From Bagarius yarrelli (lineage: Eukaryota; Chordata; Actinopteri; Siluriformes; Sisoridae): a stretch of DNA of 64,000 bases. Of this stretch, positions 1-13,348 are shown piece after piece. The notes beneath the pieces are model-generated. The model did no database searches. It worked only from the letters and a program-made list of their open reading frames with translations, and was not told where the DNA came from. Within the stretch, counting starts at the first letter, position 1; every line of letters begins with the position of its first letter. The position numbers were made by a program, and so were the translations under genes. The stretch spans positions 597,501 through 661,500 of the forward strand of contig VCAZ01000158.1 in the NCBI GenBank assembly GCA_005784505.1. The letters are read 5' to 3'.

Positions 1-466
1 AGTAAAACATTCGATAAATATTGTTTTTGCATATCCGTTATCGCTCAAATCAACATGCAAATAATCGGCATCCGTATCGGTTCTAAAAAAATATCAGTAT
101 TGGTCGACTTTTAGTTATATTCTTCCTAAATTATTCAGAGCTCATATATGTCACTTCCAGAACTAAATAGGTTGAATGATTGCCAACGCATATTATGGAA
201 GTGTATATACATGTATGTGTGTGTGGGTGTGTGAGTGTGAGTGTGAGCGACAGAGCAGTCTAGCAGCAGGCCTGTTCTTCATCATAACTCAACTACACAT
301 TTCCCTTTCACGCAGTGGGAATGGACGGCAGCACCTGGTCCACGGGGAGCCGTGCAGAACAAACAGGAATGAATCAGCGAACGCTCACGCATTGACCGGC
401 TTGCCAATGACTCCTGACCTAGGAATGGACTTTAACGGCACCGAATTGATTTAGTAGTAAAAAAAC

Positions 467-505
467 GTGTGTGTGTGTGTGTGTGTGTGTAGAGGTGTGT
501 GTGTA
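467..505. repeat. (GT)n microsatellite
   Basis: Twelve GT units, an AGAG break, then more GT. A related GT-rich patch lies at 214-248. Confidence 0.95.
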
Positions 506-620
506 GTAGGGGTTTTTATGCTAGAGATGTGGAAATGAGTAAGACAAAGAGTCAAAGATAAAACATCCAATGCAACATATGTAAGAGAATCAAACTACTA
601 CTGTCCTCAAATACATTTTT

Positions 621-770
621 GTTGGAAGAGGTTGGTCTGCAGATCAGAAGATCATGGGTTGAATTCCTGGCAGATCAAGCTGCCAATGCTGGGCCCCTGA
701 GCAAGGCCCTTAAAAAATGAGATAAATGTAAGTCAGTCTGGATTGGCAAGAAGGTCTGGCAAGTGTAAAT
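621..770 (+). mobile_element. SINE (same family)
   Basis: Head with GATCATGGGTTGAATTCC, core GCTGGGCCCCTGAGCAAGGC, tail GAGATAAATGTAAGTCAGTC. Somewhat shortened in the CAATTGCTCAG part. Confidence 0.8.
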
Positions 771-789
771 AACATTTAAATGCTCTATA

Positions 790-2390
790 TGTGTGCATGT
801 GTGTGTGTGTGTAAACAGCCTGGTTTAATGTATAAAAACACAAAAATAGTTGACAGTAACTTTAGTTAACTATCATTAGTGTAAGTTCTACTACATAGCA
901 GGCCACTCACTTAGAACTAGAAACAGGGTTGATAGATAAAGTGAGGAGCTAGAGTAAAGCATGGTGGTGGCAGCATCAGTGATGATACAGCTACCAGATT
1001 CATCATGGTGACTTCTTTGAGTGAACCCTTATTGCCACTTATGAGGGAATTAAATCGATAAAATACCAGCCTTACCCAATTCAATGCTAGCTAAATGTAT
1101 AGCTCCATCAGAGATAGGAAGTAACAAAGTACGAAAGCTTCATTACTGTACTAGATTTTACTTCACTTAATAATATCGATATTATTCCTTTTAAATGCAT
1201 GTATTGTAGTAACACCGTCTCTTGTCAAATAGAAAGAATAGCCTGAAACTCATCACAGCTGAAAGGAGTCCAAATAAACAGAGCTCCCAACACTAAGCTT
1301 ATTTTATTTACAGAAACACATTGCCTCATGCTACAATTACCTCCGCTCCAGCTACTGTCGCGCACAGGAAGTAAGCTCACAAAGTTAAATGGGTGCATGT
1401 GTGTGTGTACAAAACAATGTAAAGTGAAAGTATGCATGTGTGTGTGTACTCAAAAAAAATTTGTTGGCAAAAAATTTTTTGTAGCAAAAAGAAAATATAT
1501 CACTTACTTTTGTTTTTAATGAATTTTTATGAAGTATTAATATAAAATTTTAATTGAAAAAAAAATTTAAATAAAGTTTAAATCTAGAAATTTTATGAAT
1601 GTATTAAAAAAATTTCAACCAATTTTTGAAAAAAAAAGTTGCCTAAAAAAAGGTTAAATTCCCTTTCTTTTGCTGTTCTAAAAAATTTTATGGTGTTGTT
1701 AATTCTTAAATCATGGTTTTCTAAATTCTGACAAAAAAAGGTTTTAAAAACTTAACATCAGGTTTTTTAAATTCTAGTTGCTAAAAATCATGTTAAAAAA
1801 ACCCTTTGCTGGGCTACAAATAATCATGTTGCTGGGCAAATAAGAAACTTAACATCAGATAGCTGATAGCAGATGCTAAAGTTTTGGGCTTGACAGCGTG
1901 CAGCTGTTAAGGGCAAAATAAAGATAATAAAATCTGAGAAAAATCAGTTAGAAATATTAACATTTACCTCAAAAATGTTGAAAAATCTTAGTAACTTTTA
2001 TTTTTGGTTTTACCTGAAATATTTTTAATACATTCCCTGGTAATTTTGTCACTTAATGTAGGTTTAATTTAGTCAAATGTCACACGTTTGCACGCTAGCT
2101 TTATGCCACCTGATGCAGGGCTTCACATGCCCTCAGATGCCCCGGAAACGTTGTGACCGTAACGTCCTCTTGTCAGAAGAGTGCCAGGCTCCGCGTGCAC
2201 GCTGGGCTCAGCGAACAGGCCTTGTAAAAGCTCTCGCACACAATAAAGTCGTGCCAGGATTGGCAAGCAACACACTTAAAAATAACTAGCCGCACCACAG
2301 CTGCTAATAAAAATGAACACACACACAAAGCGAAAAAGTAGCAAACTGGATAAAGCAAGGGATAGGGAAAAAAAATCACAGCTGTGAAAG
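790..2390. other. AT-rich DNA, no gene seen
   Basis: Contains short GT runs (789-812, 1399-1410, 1438-1448) and a strongly A/T stretch with AAAATTTT words (1450-1800). No coding or RNA gene is supported. Confidence 0.5.
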
Positions 2391-2600
2391 GGGGAAGGCA
2401 GGAGGAGAGGGGGGAAAGCTGGCAGAGGGAAAGGGTGAGAGGGGAAAAAAAATGGGGGGAGGAAGAAAAACAGGTCCCACAGAGCTACCGTGCAGGCGCC
2501 AGTGAAGACAGCGCGGGAGGGAACGAGTGAGGAAAAGAGGGAGGGAGAGAAAGAGAGAGACAGAGAGAGAGAGGAACCTAGAGAAAAGGAAGAAAGCTGC
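2391..2600. repeat. Purine-rich tract
   Basis: AGGGGGGAAAG- and GAGAGAGA-type sequence, interrupted by a GC-rich piece at 2475-2520. Confidence 0.8.
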
Positions 2601-3480
2601 AGAAAGTTTCAACAGATGCGTGAAGCCCCTGTCAGCATTCCTGCTAGGTAACGCAAGGTCAGGAGCTAGCAGGAAGACAATATGAGGACTATTTAGGCTC
2701 CCTCAGCGCCAGATGTGTTTTAATAAGATGACTGCCCTCGCAGCTAATAAGGTCAGCCTCTGGCTCCAGCGAGACGAGCAAACAAGTCGGCTCTTGGCAG
2801 GAATTCAGCATGGACTTGGCACAGGCTACGACTCTGCTTCCTGCTCTGTGGAAAAAAAACCCAAACGTGCTGCAGTCATTCCCCCTGCACCGGGCTTTTA
2901 TTAGACACTTCCCTTTTACACACAGCAGTAAGAAAGAGTGAAAAGGGAAAAAAGGGGGAGAGGGTAGATACATTTAGATAATAAATGAGCGATTGATTAA
3001 CAGAGTAAGGGATTTTTTCTAATATCGTCTTTTCCTTTTTCTCCTGAATTTTGAACACAAATGGAATGGACCACCCTGTCATCAGGTCTCTTATGAAATA
3101 TTTGCCACTACTGTGCACAAAGCCGTGAATCTACTACCTCAAAGCCCAGATAAAGCCTGGACCTCTGGAGATTAAAATCAAATAAGAGGCACAGCGGCCC
3201 GGCCGGCGCCTGGAATTTAAAATAAAAAGAAAAAAGAGAAAAAGGAAATAACACAAGCAGAAGAACTTCTGGAGATCTGGCACCCTTTAGTAGATCTTTG
3301 TTTATGTTCAGGCGTGCCAATTGTTCACAGAGGAGAATGTTTCTCGCTCCAAACAATGTTCCCCATTAGGGCTTTTTAATCATGCAATAATCATCCAGGG
3401 ACAAATTGAAATATTTTCTGGGTGAGTCGGAGCAAAACTATCCACTGCGAATGATCTGGAGCTTCTCTAAAAGAAGAAAC
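2600..3480. other. Unique-looking block, candidate conserved noncoding DNA
   Basis: No repeat or splice-bounded ORF was seen. Composition is more balanced than the surroundings, and homeodomain-like words occur (CTTTTTAATCATGCAATAAT near 3372). Placement inside the presumed large intron of the Cys-rich gene makes an enhancer possible, but only a comparison could show it. Confidence 0.25.
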
Positions 3481-4859
3481 ACACCTAGTAAGAAAGCATT
3501 AAGGAAATGTTTACACACATGAATTTCATCTGTTGTGAAGTTAAAACTAAATTAACTCCATGATCAGATTATTAACATCAAAATCCAGATTTAGATCCAA
3601 ATTTTTACACTTTCATAATACATAATTTTTTATTTTAAATCTAAAGACATGAATAAAATACAGACTTGCGTTAATTACATTTATACTACTAATCAGTATG
3701 AGTTTAAGGGCCTTCCGCAAGGGCCCGGAAGGGACATCTTGACGGTCTTATTTTAGCTGACGGAATTTTAGCTAATGATTTAGTGACTACCAGTCTAACA
3801 CATTATCCTAGTACATACCATCACCATAACATAACATAACATCATAACCAAAACTCCAATTCAATACATTATGATGCATAAAATCACCTAATCTATTAGA
3901 TTTACGAAAATTCTGTAGAAAATAATTCCTTCGCAGTGCAGTACTGTTTTATGCTACTTTAACCATAAGCACACACATACACGCAAACACACACTGCTAC
4001 TTTACACACCAGACCTGAGTGCAAAGCGGTGCGTTTTTCAATATGTGAGTAAATATCAACTCTCGCCTATAAAGTCAGCTGATGTTAAATCCCTGACAGC
4101 TTTATTATAATTTTCATTTTAATCAGCAGGTGTAATTTAACCCTTGGATGCCTGGATGTTAACTCAGATGTCATTTCATCTACGAAGAATAAACAAATTC
4201 ACAGAACTCAAGGACATCCTAATAAATGCAGCTCCCAGAATAGTGAGATTTCTAATGCATACATATATTAAATACAGCTCGAGAACATTTTGATGTGATG
4301 TGATGTGACGTGAGGGGAGGCGAGGGGAGGCGGTTGGCTCAGTTATACCAGCTGGCTAAGCTTTCGGTTTGGTCAACATTTTTCCTAACTGTAATCCTGG
4401 CCTGTTTGGGATTTGTGCTGGTCAGAGAGGTCTGGTCGAATCATAAGCGGTTTCCACATCGGCTGCCAGTCGTTTTAGCTGCGCTGTATGATTAGACAAC
4501 CACAAGGGTTTAAAAACCATCGGTCCAGCATCGATGTGTAAACCAGGGCGCATCGTCTGATCGCAATTACTGAGACGCAAAGCCAAGAGTGACAACAGTG
4601 GTGAAGCTGAGCCCGAGCTCCATTAGGATTTTTTTTCCTTTTGGGTTCTGGCTCTCGTCAGCCATGTCACGTCTCTTATCAGGTCTGATCGCATAAAACT
4701 CCTATAATTGAAAGAAATAGAATTCTCTCTCATGAGCACGACTGCTGAAACAGCTCAAGTCAAAATTTTTTGTTTTGAATTTTGTTTTGTTTTTTTTTTT
4801 GCAAAATTACTAATGTACTAAATTCTAGACCAGGTTAGTGAGCAGTGGTTTCTCCTAAG

Positions 4860-5210
4860 GCTCTAGTTTACCAAGAAAACACAAAACGTTTCCCTAATAT
4901 TGGTTCATTTTAGTGATTTATGGGAAGCAAACTAAAAACCAAACACAAAACGTTCCCCTAATTCGAGAATGGTTCCCTTTTGGTTACTTATGGAAACCAA
5001 TTTGGGAACCAAACACTTAATCCTCAATGTTGGCAAATGGTTCCCTTTGGGTTATTTATAGGAACCAACACAAAACGTTTCCCTAATATTACAACATGGT
5101 TTAATTTTGGTGATTTATGGGAAACAAATTGGGAACCAAAAACAAAACGTTTTTCTAATGTTAGCACTTGGTTTCCTTTTGGTAATTTAAGGAAACCAGT
5201 ATTTGAAACA
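4860..5210. repeat. Minisatellite, unit about 60-72 bases, about five copies
   Basis: A recurring GGTTCCCTTTTGGTTA ... ACACAAAACGTTTCCCTAAT unit starts near 4901, 4972, 5038, 5097 and 5169. Copies are diverged. The ORFs reading through it are incidental. Confidence 0.8.
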
Positions 5211-5479
5211 TGGCTGAATGTATATAGGCTTTTTTGTTGTAGAAAGTTTTTTTTAACAGCCTCAATCAAACCTTTACACAATCTTCTTTAGTGGTTTTGA
5301 TTTTATTCAGAAATCGTGCAGAGGTTTTGTTTTTTAAATATTTATCTACAAACATTTTTATATTTTAAGAGAATTATATTAGAAAAAAATAGAAAGAAAC
5401 AAACATTTCTAAAGGATGAGTGCTGTTTGGATAACTTTCCTTTTTGAAAAGAACAGAAATAAAATTTGTCTTGTCCTGG

Positions 5480-5670
5480 GACAGATTAGCATAGCAGTTA
5501 TGGTGTTGGCTTAATTATGGGTTTAATTCCCAGAACCACCACCAAGCTGCTGCCACTGCTGGTTCCCTCAGTAAGGCTCCCAACTGCTCAGTTGGATAAT
5601 AAGTAAGAATGAGATAAATGTAGGTTGCTCTGAATAAGGGCGCCTTCCAAATGCCCAAAATGTAAATGTA
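5480..5670 (+). mobile_element. SINE (same family)
   Basis: GGGTTTAATTCCCAG head, CACCAAGCTGCTGCCACTGC core, CTGCTCAGTTGGATAA and a CTGAATAAGGGCGCCTTCC tail. Confidence 0.8.
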
Positions 5671-6230
5671 GAAAGTCTACACATTTTTACTAATGAATTA
5701 ATTCCTTTAATTTGTATTTTATTATTTTATTTGAATGCATTCCTCAACTGACGGGATCTAAACCATGTCCAGAAAAAGCTGGACGCAAACAACCGTATTC
5801 TGCCCCCTGAGGAAACAGGGTTTTTGCCCCTAACTCCTGCTCCCAGCAGCCCGTGTGATTAGATGTGCTGCTGTTCCCCTTCGCCTCTCCATCGCTCATA
5901 AATCAGCTGTCAGCTTTGATAAGGCACCACAGAACCCCCCAAACCTATCCACCAGCATCCCCGCCTCCCACCACCACCACCCCGGGCTTCCAGCACGTCA
6001 CTTCTCATTCTCTCACATCAGAAAATGCCGGCTGCCATACTGTATGCAGCTCCTTCGCTTTCTTCTCCCCTGTCCTCTTCTCTGGAATCCCCCCCTTATT
6101 TTTTTAGATATATTGCAGGTACTGAGACACTTCCAGAAGGATGGAGGTCAGAAGCGAGAGAGGACTGATTATATTAATCAGCATTATTAGCAAGGAGGCC
6201 TTTCTCTGAGGTTGGGATAAGCTTAAACTA

Positions 6231-6409
6231 GAGAGAGAGACATAGAGTGTGTAGATAGAGAGAGAACCTATCCCTCTTTTCCTTCCTCTTTCTTTCTTAA
6301 GCGCCCTCTCTCTTTTTGTCTTTTTTTTTCTCTCTTTCTTTTTCCCCCTTTTTCTTTCTCTTTGTTTCTCTCTTTTTTCTGTCTCTTACTCTCTCTCACT
6401 CTCTCTTCC

Positions 6410-6448
<39 letters not shown>

Positions 6449-6456
6449 CTCTCTCA
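6231..6456. repeat. GA patch then long CT tract
   Basis: GAGAGAGA at 6231-6265 is followed by a pyrimidine tract (6270-6456) that ends in (CT)n. Confidence 0.9.
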
Positions 6457-7227
6457 GCATAAAGACACAAATTCAAGGCCAACTTCATCTGTTGGTTATT
6501 TGTTATCCGCTGAGTCACCTCACTCTTTCAGCTTTGTGCTCATACAGGAAATGCTGCTGTCTCCTGTTCATTGCCTCATTTACACATTTAAAACATCTGC
6601 TGTGTGTGTTTGGAGTTTTTAATAAACATTAAGCTGTTTTACCAACTTATAATAATCTAATATAACACTGGAGACTGTGAAACTGGAGACTCATTTCCTA
6701 ACCTTAAAAAAGTTACCATAGAAACGTATAAACAATGTTTTATTATAACCGCTGCTTATGACCAATCAGAAACCAGATCTCAACAACACACAAATTTGAG
6801 ACACACTATGACATCTGATATTTTAGTGAGATAAACGATGTGAAGAACTGCCACCATGATAAGGGATTTAACCCCTTGACCAACTGATCACAAGCTCCTG
6901 TGTTTATTCCCGGAGATCAGCATGTCGTTACTCACAGCACTAGATGTGTTCGCTGCCCTGTTCAATCTGAAATCTGAAGCCAGAAGATCATCAACACACT
7001 TCCCTTCCATTCATAAATCCACTACTGGGAATGTGTTTGCCTTGGAGCTCTTGGTATCACACACACAGACACACACACATACGAAGAAGGATGCTGCCAT
7101 ATGCTTCTGCTCAGCACTCACACATTCAGGCCAGACTCCTCAGCTATCATCAAAAGAGGCATCTGATCTTACACACGCACACACACACACACACGTACAC
7201 ATGCACACATGCAATTACGTGTAAATC

Positions 7228-7279
7228 TATTTGTCTGTCTGTCTGTTCATCCATCCATCTATTCTTCCATCTGCCTGCA

Positions 7280-7330
<51 letters not shown>

Positions 7331-7380
7331 TTTCTGTCTATCTATTTGTCTGTCTACCGTTTTAACTGTCTGTCGGTCTA
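7228..7380. repeat. (ATCT)n array with diverged flanks
   Basis: About 11 perfect units at 7279-7324, with degenerate TGTC and CATC units on both sides. CA-rich DNA precedes it (7061-7212). Confidence 0.95.
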
Positions 7381-7429
7381 TGGTGAACCATCCGAATTCG
7401 CTGAACATTTTTCTGGCATTTCTTCTCAC

Positions 7430-8045
7430 TCCACCACCACCTCCACCTCTTAATGCACCCCCCCCCCCCCCTTTCCTCCCCACCAGTGTTGGCGGGTTGC
7501 CCGGCTCTAAAGCGAACTTAAACAAACTCCTGTTGCAGCCATCTGCTGGGCCTGGGGAATAAATCAAACAGCCTCGGAGCCGCCAGCGATCGAGTTACCA
7601 TGAGCAACGCCGCCCGCGCGCCTGCCTGGAGCCACCACTGGCCTCCACCGGCCAACATGTGGCCACACTAATCCTTCCCAGAGAGAGAAAGACAGAAAGA
7701 GAAAGAGAGAGAGACAGAGAGAGAGAAATGAACTTTACTGCTGGAATGTAATGTTTTGATACAGCCTGTAAAGTCGACACTGTGTGTGTCATTGCAGTGC
7801 AGTAAATTAGGCTAAAAATAGCACCCTTTTTTTTGTCCTAAAGAAAAAGATTTAACACATTACACAAAAACGCTCAGGTTGTCTCGTAGTTGTCTCAAAA
7901 ACAAAATAACATCACATTTTCATCTCCAACAGGAGCGTCGTGTGCATCTGGAGCGCAATCGCTTAATCGGCCCTTAATCGTGTTTGCCTTGGAAGCTGCG
8001 GCTGTTAAAAAAAGGACATGCTTAAAAGTTGCCTTGGGAGCAAAC
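7430..8045. other. GC-richer unique block
   Basis: A C homopolymer at about 7458-7471 precedes non-repetitive sequence with CpGs (7480-7680), a GA patch (7681-7727), then CGCTTAATCGGCCCTTAATC at 7960-7980. No exon signals were convincing. Confidence 0.25.
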
Positions 8046-8270
8046 ACACACACACACACAAACACACACATGCAGAGCACCGTGTGAGAGCATGCACTTA
8101 TGCACACGTGTGGTTTCGTCTTTCATTCGCGGTGCTGTCAGCTGTACAGTTTGAGTTTATAAAAAAAATCCATCACATCCCACTGAGAGTCGTGAGTTCG
8201 TGTGTCTCAGCTTAGTTTTTTCTTAAAAATCACGTACAGAGCCCCACTGTACACCCTGACCAGCCATCCG

Positions 8271-8307
<37 letters not shown>
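8271..8307. repeat. (CT)n(CA)n microsatellite
   Basis: Compound array of TCTCTC then ACACAC units. Confidence 0.95.
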
Positions 8308-8308
<1 letters not shown>

Positions 8309-8576
8309 TTCCACACATTACGGCAGCTGCATTCATGCACAGTCGTTGACACGAAAATGGTTATTAAAACTATTAATGATTGCCATATAACATAGAAAAT
8401 GAATGTTTTTAAATATTCTGTGCACAGAAACATTAAAGGAAGTTGGATGTGATTGAAATGATTGGCTGGTCAACGCCAACCTTAAAGCACGAGATGAGCC
8501 GTTAAAGCGCCGGCTTTATCCAGTCACCGCTGCTGATGTGTGAATATGCTAATAAGAAGAGACGGGGCCTAGATGT

Positions 8577-8612
8577 ATTTATCTATTTGACTGCCTGTCT
8601 GTCTATCCATCC

Positions 8613-8652
<40 letters not shown>

Positions 8653-8702
8653 GTCTAGCTTTCTGTCTAGCTTTCTGTCTGTCCGTCTTTTTCTCAATCT
8701 AT
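8577..8702. repeat. (TGTC)n/(TATC)n tetranucleotide array
   Basis: Interrupted array with a GTCTAGCTTTCT unit duplicated near its end. Confidence 0.95.
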
Positions 8703-10739
8703 CAGTACAGTGTATCACATTATTTCCGTGTTTTGGTGTAGCAAAATACACTGTTTTAAAAATTCCTGAAAAGTTTTATTAAAAAACGTTTTTCTCACGT
8801 GGGTGTCGTTCTTGTAAGAGTGTAAAGGTCGTCGTTTTGCCTTTTCATGTCTGCAGTAATAAAACAGTGTCTCTTTAAACCATTAGCACGGTATGCTGTG
8901 TTTCCCAGATCACTCTTCTGGAACAGACCGGCTGCTCTCCGTCACCGCTCAGTCGTGTTCTGTAAGGAATGTCGCTGATGTCAACACACTGCCCAATCTG
9001 TCGGAAACTATTTCAAAGCCCCACAGCCTGTGTGATCCCCTCTTTGGCCCCACTAAAGCCTGCTAAAGTGCTGCTACCTGAGAAAGCTGTGAAGTGTTAG
9101 CACTGATTCTAGCCAGTGCTTCTAATGTGAATGCTAACCTTAAAATCAGGAAAGTCCCAAAAACATGCAAGGAAGAAGCAACAGAAGGATCTGTGTGTCA
9201 TTCGGGTCGAAGAAAAGATCACGATAAGGGACTTTTCACAATATTTGGTCAAAATCAGAGGAGTGTGTTTTGGTTATTGGCTATTCTTGTTTCACAAGGA
9301 CAAAGTCATTTAATTAGGGCTGGAACAAACAATTTTTTTGATAGTTGATTAATCAGCAAAAAAATAATATTACTAATATGTATTCATACTTTTTATTTAT
9401 TAAATTACATCTAGTTTATATATTTATTTTATTCATATTTTGTTTTTGTTTTTTAATTGTATTGCAGTGTTGTGCAGTCCGGGTCAGTAAGTCTTTCTCT
9501 GCTGCCTAAACACTATCAGAAGCACTGACCTACATTTACAACCTAAATTCCAATATTTGTTTTATGAAATTGTATTAATTTATTCTCAACAGTTTATTCT
9601 ATTAATTTTCGTAGCGTTTTGCTTGCTGCACTTCTTCCAGTATGTGTGTGGATGTTAGATTTTTAGTCCAATCAGATTTCAGTTTCTTCCATGTTAATCT
9701 AATCTTCCCAGAGCCTTCAGAATCAGTAGTGCTGCCCATGGAACTTAAACTATATTAGCAGTGGCAGATTGCTAATTGGTTATTATTATTAAAGACTGTT
9801 TCTTTAACCAATCAGATTTTATGCCCACAATGGCTGAAGGAGAAGAAGAAATTGACTTGGTCTAAAAATTCGCTTTCAAGGCGGACTTTTCCAGAAAAAA
9901 GACATCGTGAGAAGGTTTCCAGACCAGTTGCAACGTGAGAAGGTTTCCAGACCAGTCGACTAAGAGTCGATTCACGTTCAAATAGCTTTTTTTTACCTAA
10001 AAGTGCATTTTTTTTCTCCATCACACCAATCAGCACTGCTGCCCTGTTTATATACACCAGGAGAACCGAATTAGTGTGACGCATCACCTAAACACCCTGC
10101 CTAGTGACCGCTCACACACCCTTTTGCCCCTGGTTTTGGCGATAAATCTCCTCGGTAAGCCCGGATCAGCTTTTGAATCGAGTGAGCGGCGGTAAAGAGA
10201 GCACATGCGTTACGAGGCACGTCTGGTCTGGTCTGCACCGCCAGCTGTCCCAGCATGAGACCAGGTGTCTGTGTGCGAAGAGCTGAGGGGTGCGGAGGGG
10301 GTGGAGTTGAGAATAATTTCAGTACGGCATGCACTACAGGCACAGAGCAGAATTCTATCTGCTGTGCAAAGCGTCCTGGCATGCTGAGGGTGAAATTAGC
10401 ACCTGGCACAAGCTATTTTGGACAAGCTACCCCCCCCCCAAACCCCCCAGCCCCAACACCCCCACCCCGCAGGAATGTCCACGGCGCCCAGCTCGCCCAG
10501 GGAGGCATGGCACTGAGCATGGCTCTCTCCACTTCATTAAGGCACCAGCTCCTAATGCACACTCACAAAGACACACTTATACACACACAGCACACTCGAC
10601 CACACCTTTAGACTGACGGCAGAGGGTCTGGACTCCACAGTAATGCCTACAAAAAAGACCAGAGTGGATACATGGATCTAAAGGAGTTGATTGAATCTGT
10701 ACAGTAAATTTTACATCATTTGGAAACGGAGCCTGTTTA
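8703..10739. other. Mostly unique DNA, no gene seen
   Basis: AT-rich in 9310-9620. GC-richer in 10085-10560 with a C-rich run at 10431-10470. Apart from the 28-base duplication near 9906, nothing could be assigned. Confidence 0.4.
9906..9956. repeat. Two-copy tandem duplication, 28-base unit
   Basis: A 23-base block starting CGTGAGAAGG and ending CCAGACCAGT recurs exactly at 9906-9928 and 9934-9956. Confidence 0.95.
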
Positions 10740-10881
10740 CCTGTCCATCCTACATCCATCTGTCTGTCTGACTATCTATCTCTCTATTTATCTACCAGCA
10801 TGTATGTCCGTCCCATCCGTCTATATATCTATTCTTTCATCAGCCTGTGTTTGTCTATCTACTTGTTTATCCACCCTTCCG

Positions 10882-10952
<71 letters not shown>

Positions 10953-11032
10953 GTCTGTCTGTCCTTGCATCCATCCGTCCGTCCGTCCGTTCCGTCTGTC
11001 TGCCTGTCTGTCTATATATCTATCCATCTCTG
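10740..11032. repeat. (CTAT)n array with long diverged flanks
   Basis: A perfect core of about 17 units at 10882-10951 lies inside nearly 300 bases of TGTC, CATC and CGTC variants. The Ile-Tyr-Leu-Ser ORFs here are artefacts. Confidence 0.95.
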
Positions 11033-11404
11033 GTGTTGTAAGAGTATGTTCCTCTTAGTTACTGTAGCTTGTAAATGATCTGACTGCAGTCACTGGGGTC
11101 AAACTCTCTCTCTCCTCTTTATTAGATGTGTAATTAGCAAAGTAAATTCTAAGGGTAAGTAAATTACTGCTCACGCTGACTGTCAATTTTACCCTCTGTG
11201 TTAGCACTCGACAGCTCTCCCTGACCTACTCCATGCTGAGCCACTAACCAATTTATATCCTATAAACTGACAGTCAGACCCGTTCACGGTCCACCACCAT
11301 CCAGTGTCTGTCCTCTCTGTAACACAGAATTAAATTGAGGTGAATTTAACAGGAGCCCAGATTGAGTGAGAGTTCGCCCTTGCCTAAATTCTATTCACAG
11401 TAAA

Positions 11405-11457
11405 CCTCTCTTTCTCTCTCTCTCTCTCTCTCTCCCTCTCTCGCTCTCTCTCTGTCC
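11405..11457. repeat. (CT)n microsatellite
   Basis: Pyrimidine run with a few C-rich interruptions. Confidence 0.95.
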
Positions 11458-12573
11458 CGCAAGCTATCCTTTCGATATGGTCTTCAATAAGCTGAGAACT
11501 GAGACTTGAGACAAAACAAAAGAAAGCAAAAGATGTTCTCGGCTCGCTGCCAGCTCCAGAATTCAGCACCGTGTCCTTGGAGGTATTAAATACTCGACTG
11601 CCAAGTCTCAGAGCTCCGGGTTTGAGAGTGCAAAACTCAAGCCAAGAGCACAAGTCTTGTCTAGGTGCTTCAAATCCTCAAAGAAACCTGCAAGGTGAGG
11701 TGAAAAAAACTGCAAGGAATTTATACTCTCTCTTTCTGTGTCTGTCTTTATCTTTCTCTCTCTCCACCAGGCCGATGTTGAGATAGTGTGATTAAAAGAT
11801 GGTGGAGTTATTTCCCTGTTTTACTCAGGTTGTGTTATTAGCATAGCTTGAAGATTCCAATATGGACACTGTAGTGTGTGACCTGCATATTTATTTCTGG
11901 TGAACAGTGTAGACATCACACTATAGCAAAGCAAAACCATGTGTGGACCCATCAGTCATTGTGCTACTGACAATCAGAAATATTCACGCCAAACCTGGTG
12001 CCAAAATGTTTTCCACCAGAACCACTCTACAAGCAAGTTCTCAACGTAATTAGTGCCGTATACCGTACATACAAGCAATTCCTTAAACTCTGGTGCTGTT
12101 GTCCAGGTGTGCAGTGCATCTTCTCATACATAGGACAAGATGCTAAACATCTAATTTTTTGCTAATATATATTAATAATAATATAAAGTGGAATGTAAAA
12201 ATGATTAACACATTATATCACACAGGTTCAGTACATATTTAGATTTAATATACAAACTTACACTAAGTAAACAGCGGGTTACTGTCTGATTCCTGCTCCA
12301 GGTTTAACCCCCTGGTCCTGACTGTGGCTATTTGACCCTTGACACGGCCTCATGGGAAATGTAGTATTTCCTGCACTGGGTCTGTTCGTGCGACATTAAT
12401 GAGACAGAGGTCACATCCACAGTACTGGTGTGTATTTTATTACATACACAGTTGAAAAAAATGGGCCATTTCAGATAGCTCATTCAGTGCAGATTGTGTA
12501 TTACACAGAAACACACACATACCTACGGGTAAAATATGTTCACATGCACCTTCTCTGTTATCAGTGATCTCAT

Positions 12574-12732
12574 GAGAAGAGAAGAGAAGAGAAGAGAAGA
12601 GAAGAGAAGAGAAGAGAAGAGAAGAGAAGAGAAGAGAAGAGAAGAGAAGAGAAGAGAAGAGAAGAGAAGAGAAGAGAAGAGAAGAGAAGAGAAGAGAAGA
12701 GAAGAGAAGAGAAGAGAAGAGAAGAGAAGAGC
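12574..12732. repeat. (GAGAA)n pentanucleotide array, about 32 units
   Basis: An uninterrupted array of perfect units on the plus strand. All frames through it are open and give artefactual Leu/Phe/Ser or Arg/Glu/Lys repeats. Confidence 0.98.
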
Positions 12733-12796
12733 CATTTAAACTCTGACACATAGCACTTAAGCACAGATCACATGTCACCAGAGGACACGGCACCGG

Positions 12797-13348
12797 TTTC
12801 TCCTCCGCTATTCTCGCATTCTTTCCCCTTTTTTCTCTCTCTCTCTTCTTTTACTTATTCTTGTATTCTTCTATTTTTTTTTCTCTTATTCCTTCTCTTT
12901 CTCCTTTTCTCTTGCTCCGCCTCTTCCTCCTTCTCTCTCCCTGTCTTCCTTCTTTTCTCTTCCTCTTTTTCTCTCCCGTTCTTCCTTCTTCTCTTTTTTC
13001 CCCTCCTTTTTTCTCTCGCTTGCTTATTTCTTCTCTCTTCATCTCTTCCTCCTTTTCTTTTCATCTCTCTCCACTTCTCTCTCCCTCCTCCTTCTTCTCT
13101 CCCTCCATCTTTTCTACTTCTCTTTTCATCTTTCTTCTTTCTTACTTACTCTTTTTCTCCTCTCTTTCTCTCCCTCTCTTACTTCTTCTCATTCACTCTT
13201 TTCCTTTGTCTCTCTTACTTTCTCATTCTCTCTCACTCTCTTCCTCCTTCTCTCTCACTCTCTTTCCTCCTTTTCTCTTATCTCTCTCTTCCTCATTCTA
13301 TTTTCCTCATTTTCTTTCTCCCTCTCTTCCTTTTTCTCTCTTCCTCTT
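12797..13348. repeat. Long polypyrimidine tract
   Basis: About 550 bases are almost wholly C and T on the plus strand, with a few A and G. The long ORF here is a composition artefact. Confidence 0.95.

Noticed and set aside
4980..5291. 103-codon ORF with repeated FGNL/NTKRF words
   Set aside because: It follows the minisatellite unit and exists on both strands.
10720..11078. Overlapping ORFs rich in Ile-Tyr-Leu-Ser
   Set aside because: Produced in all frames by the (CTAT)n array.
12440..12793. Long minus-strand ORF of Leu-Leu-Phe-Ser-Ser repeats
   Set aside because: It is a reading of the (GAGAA)n array, which is open in every frame.
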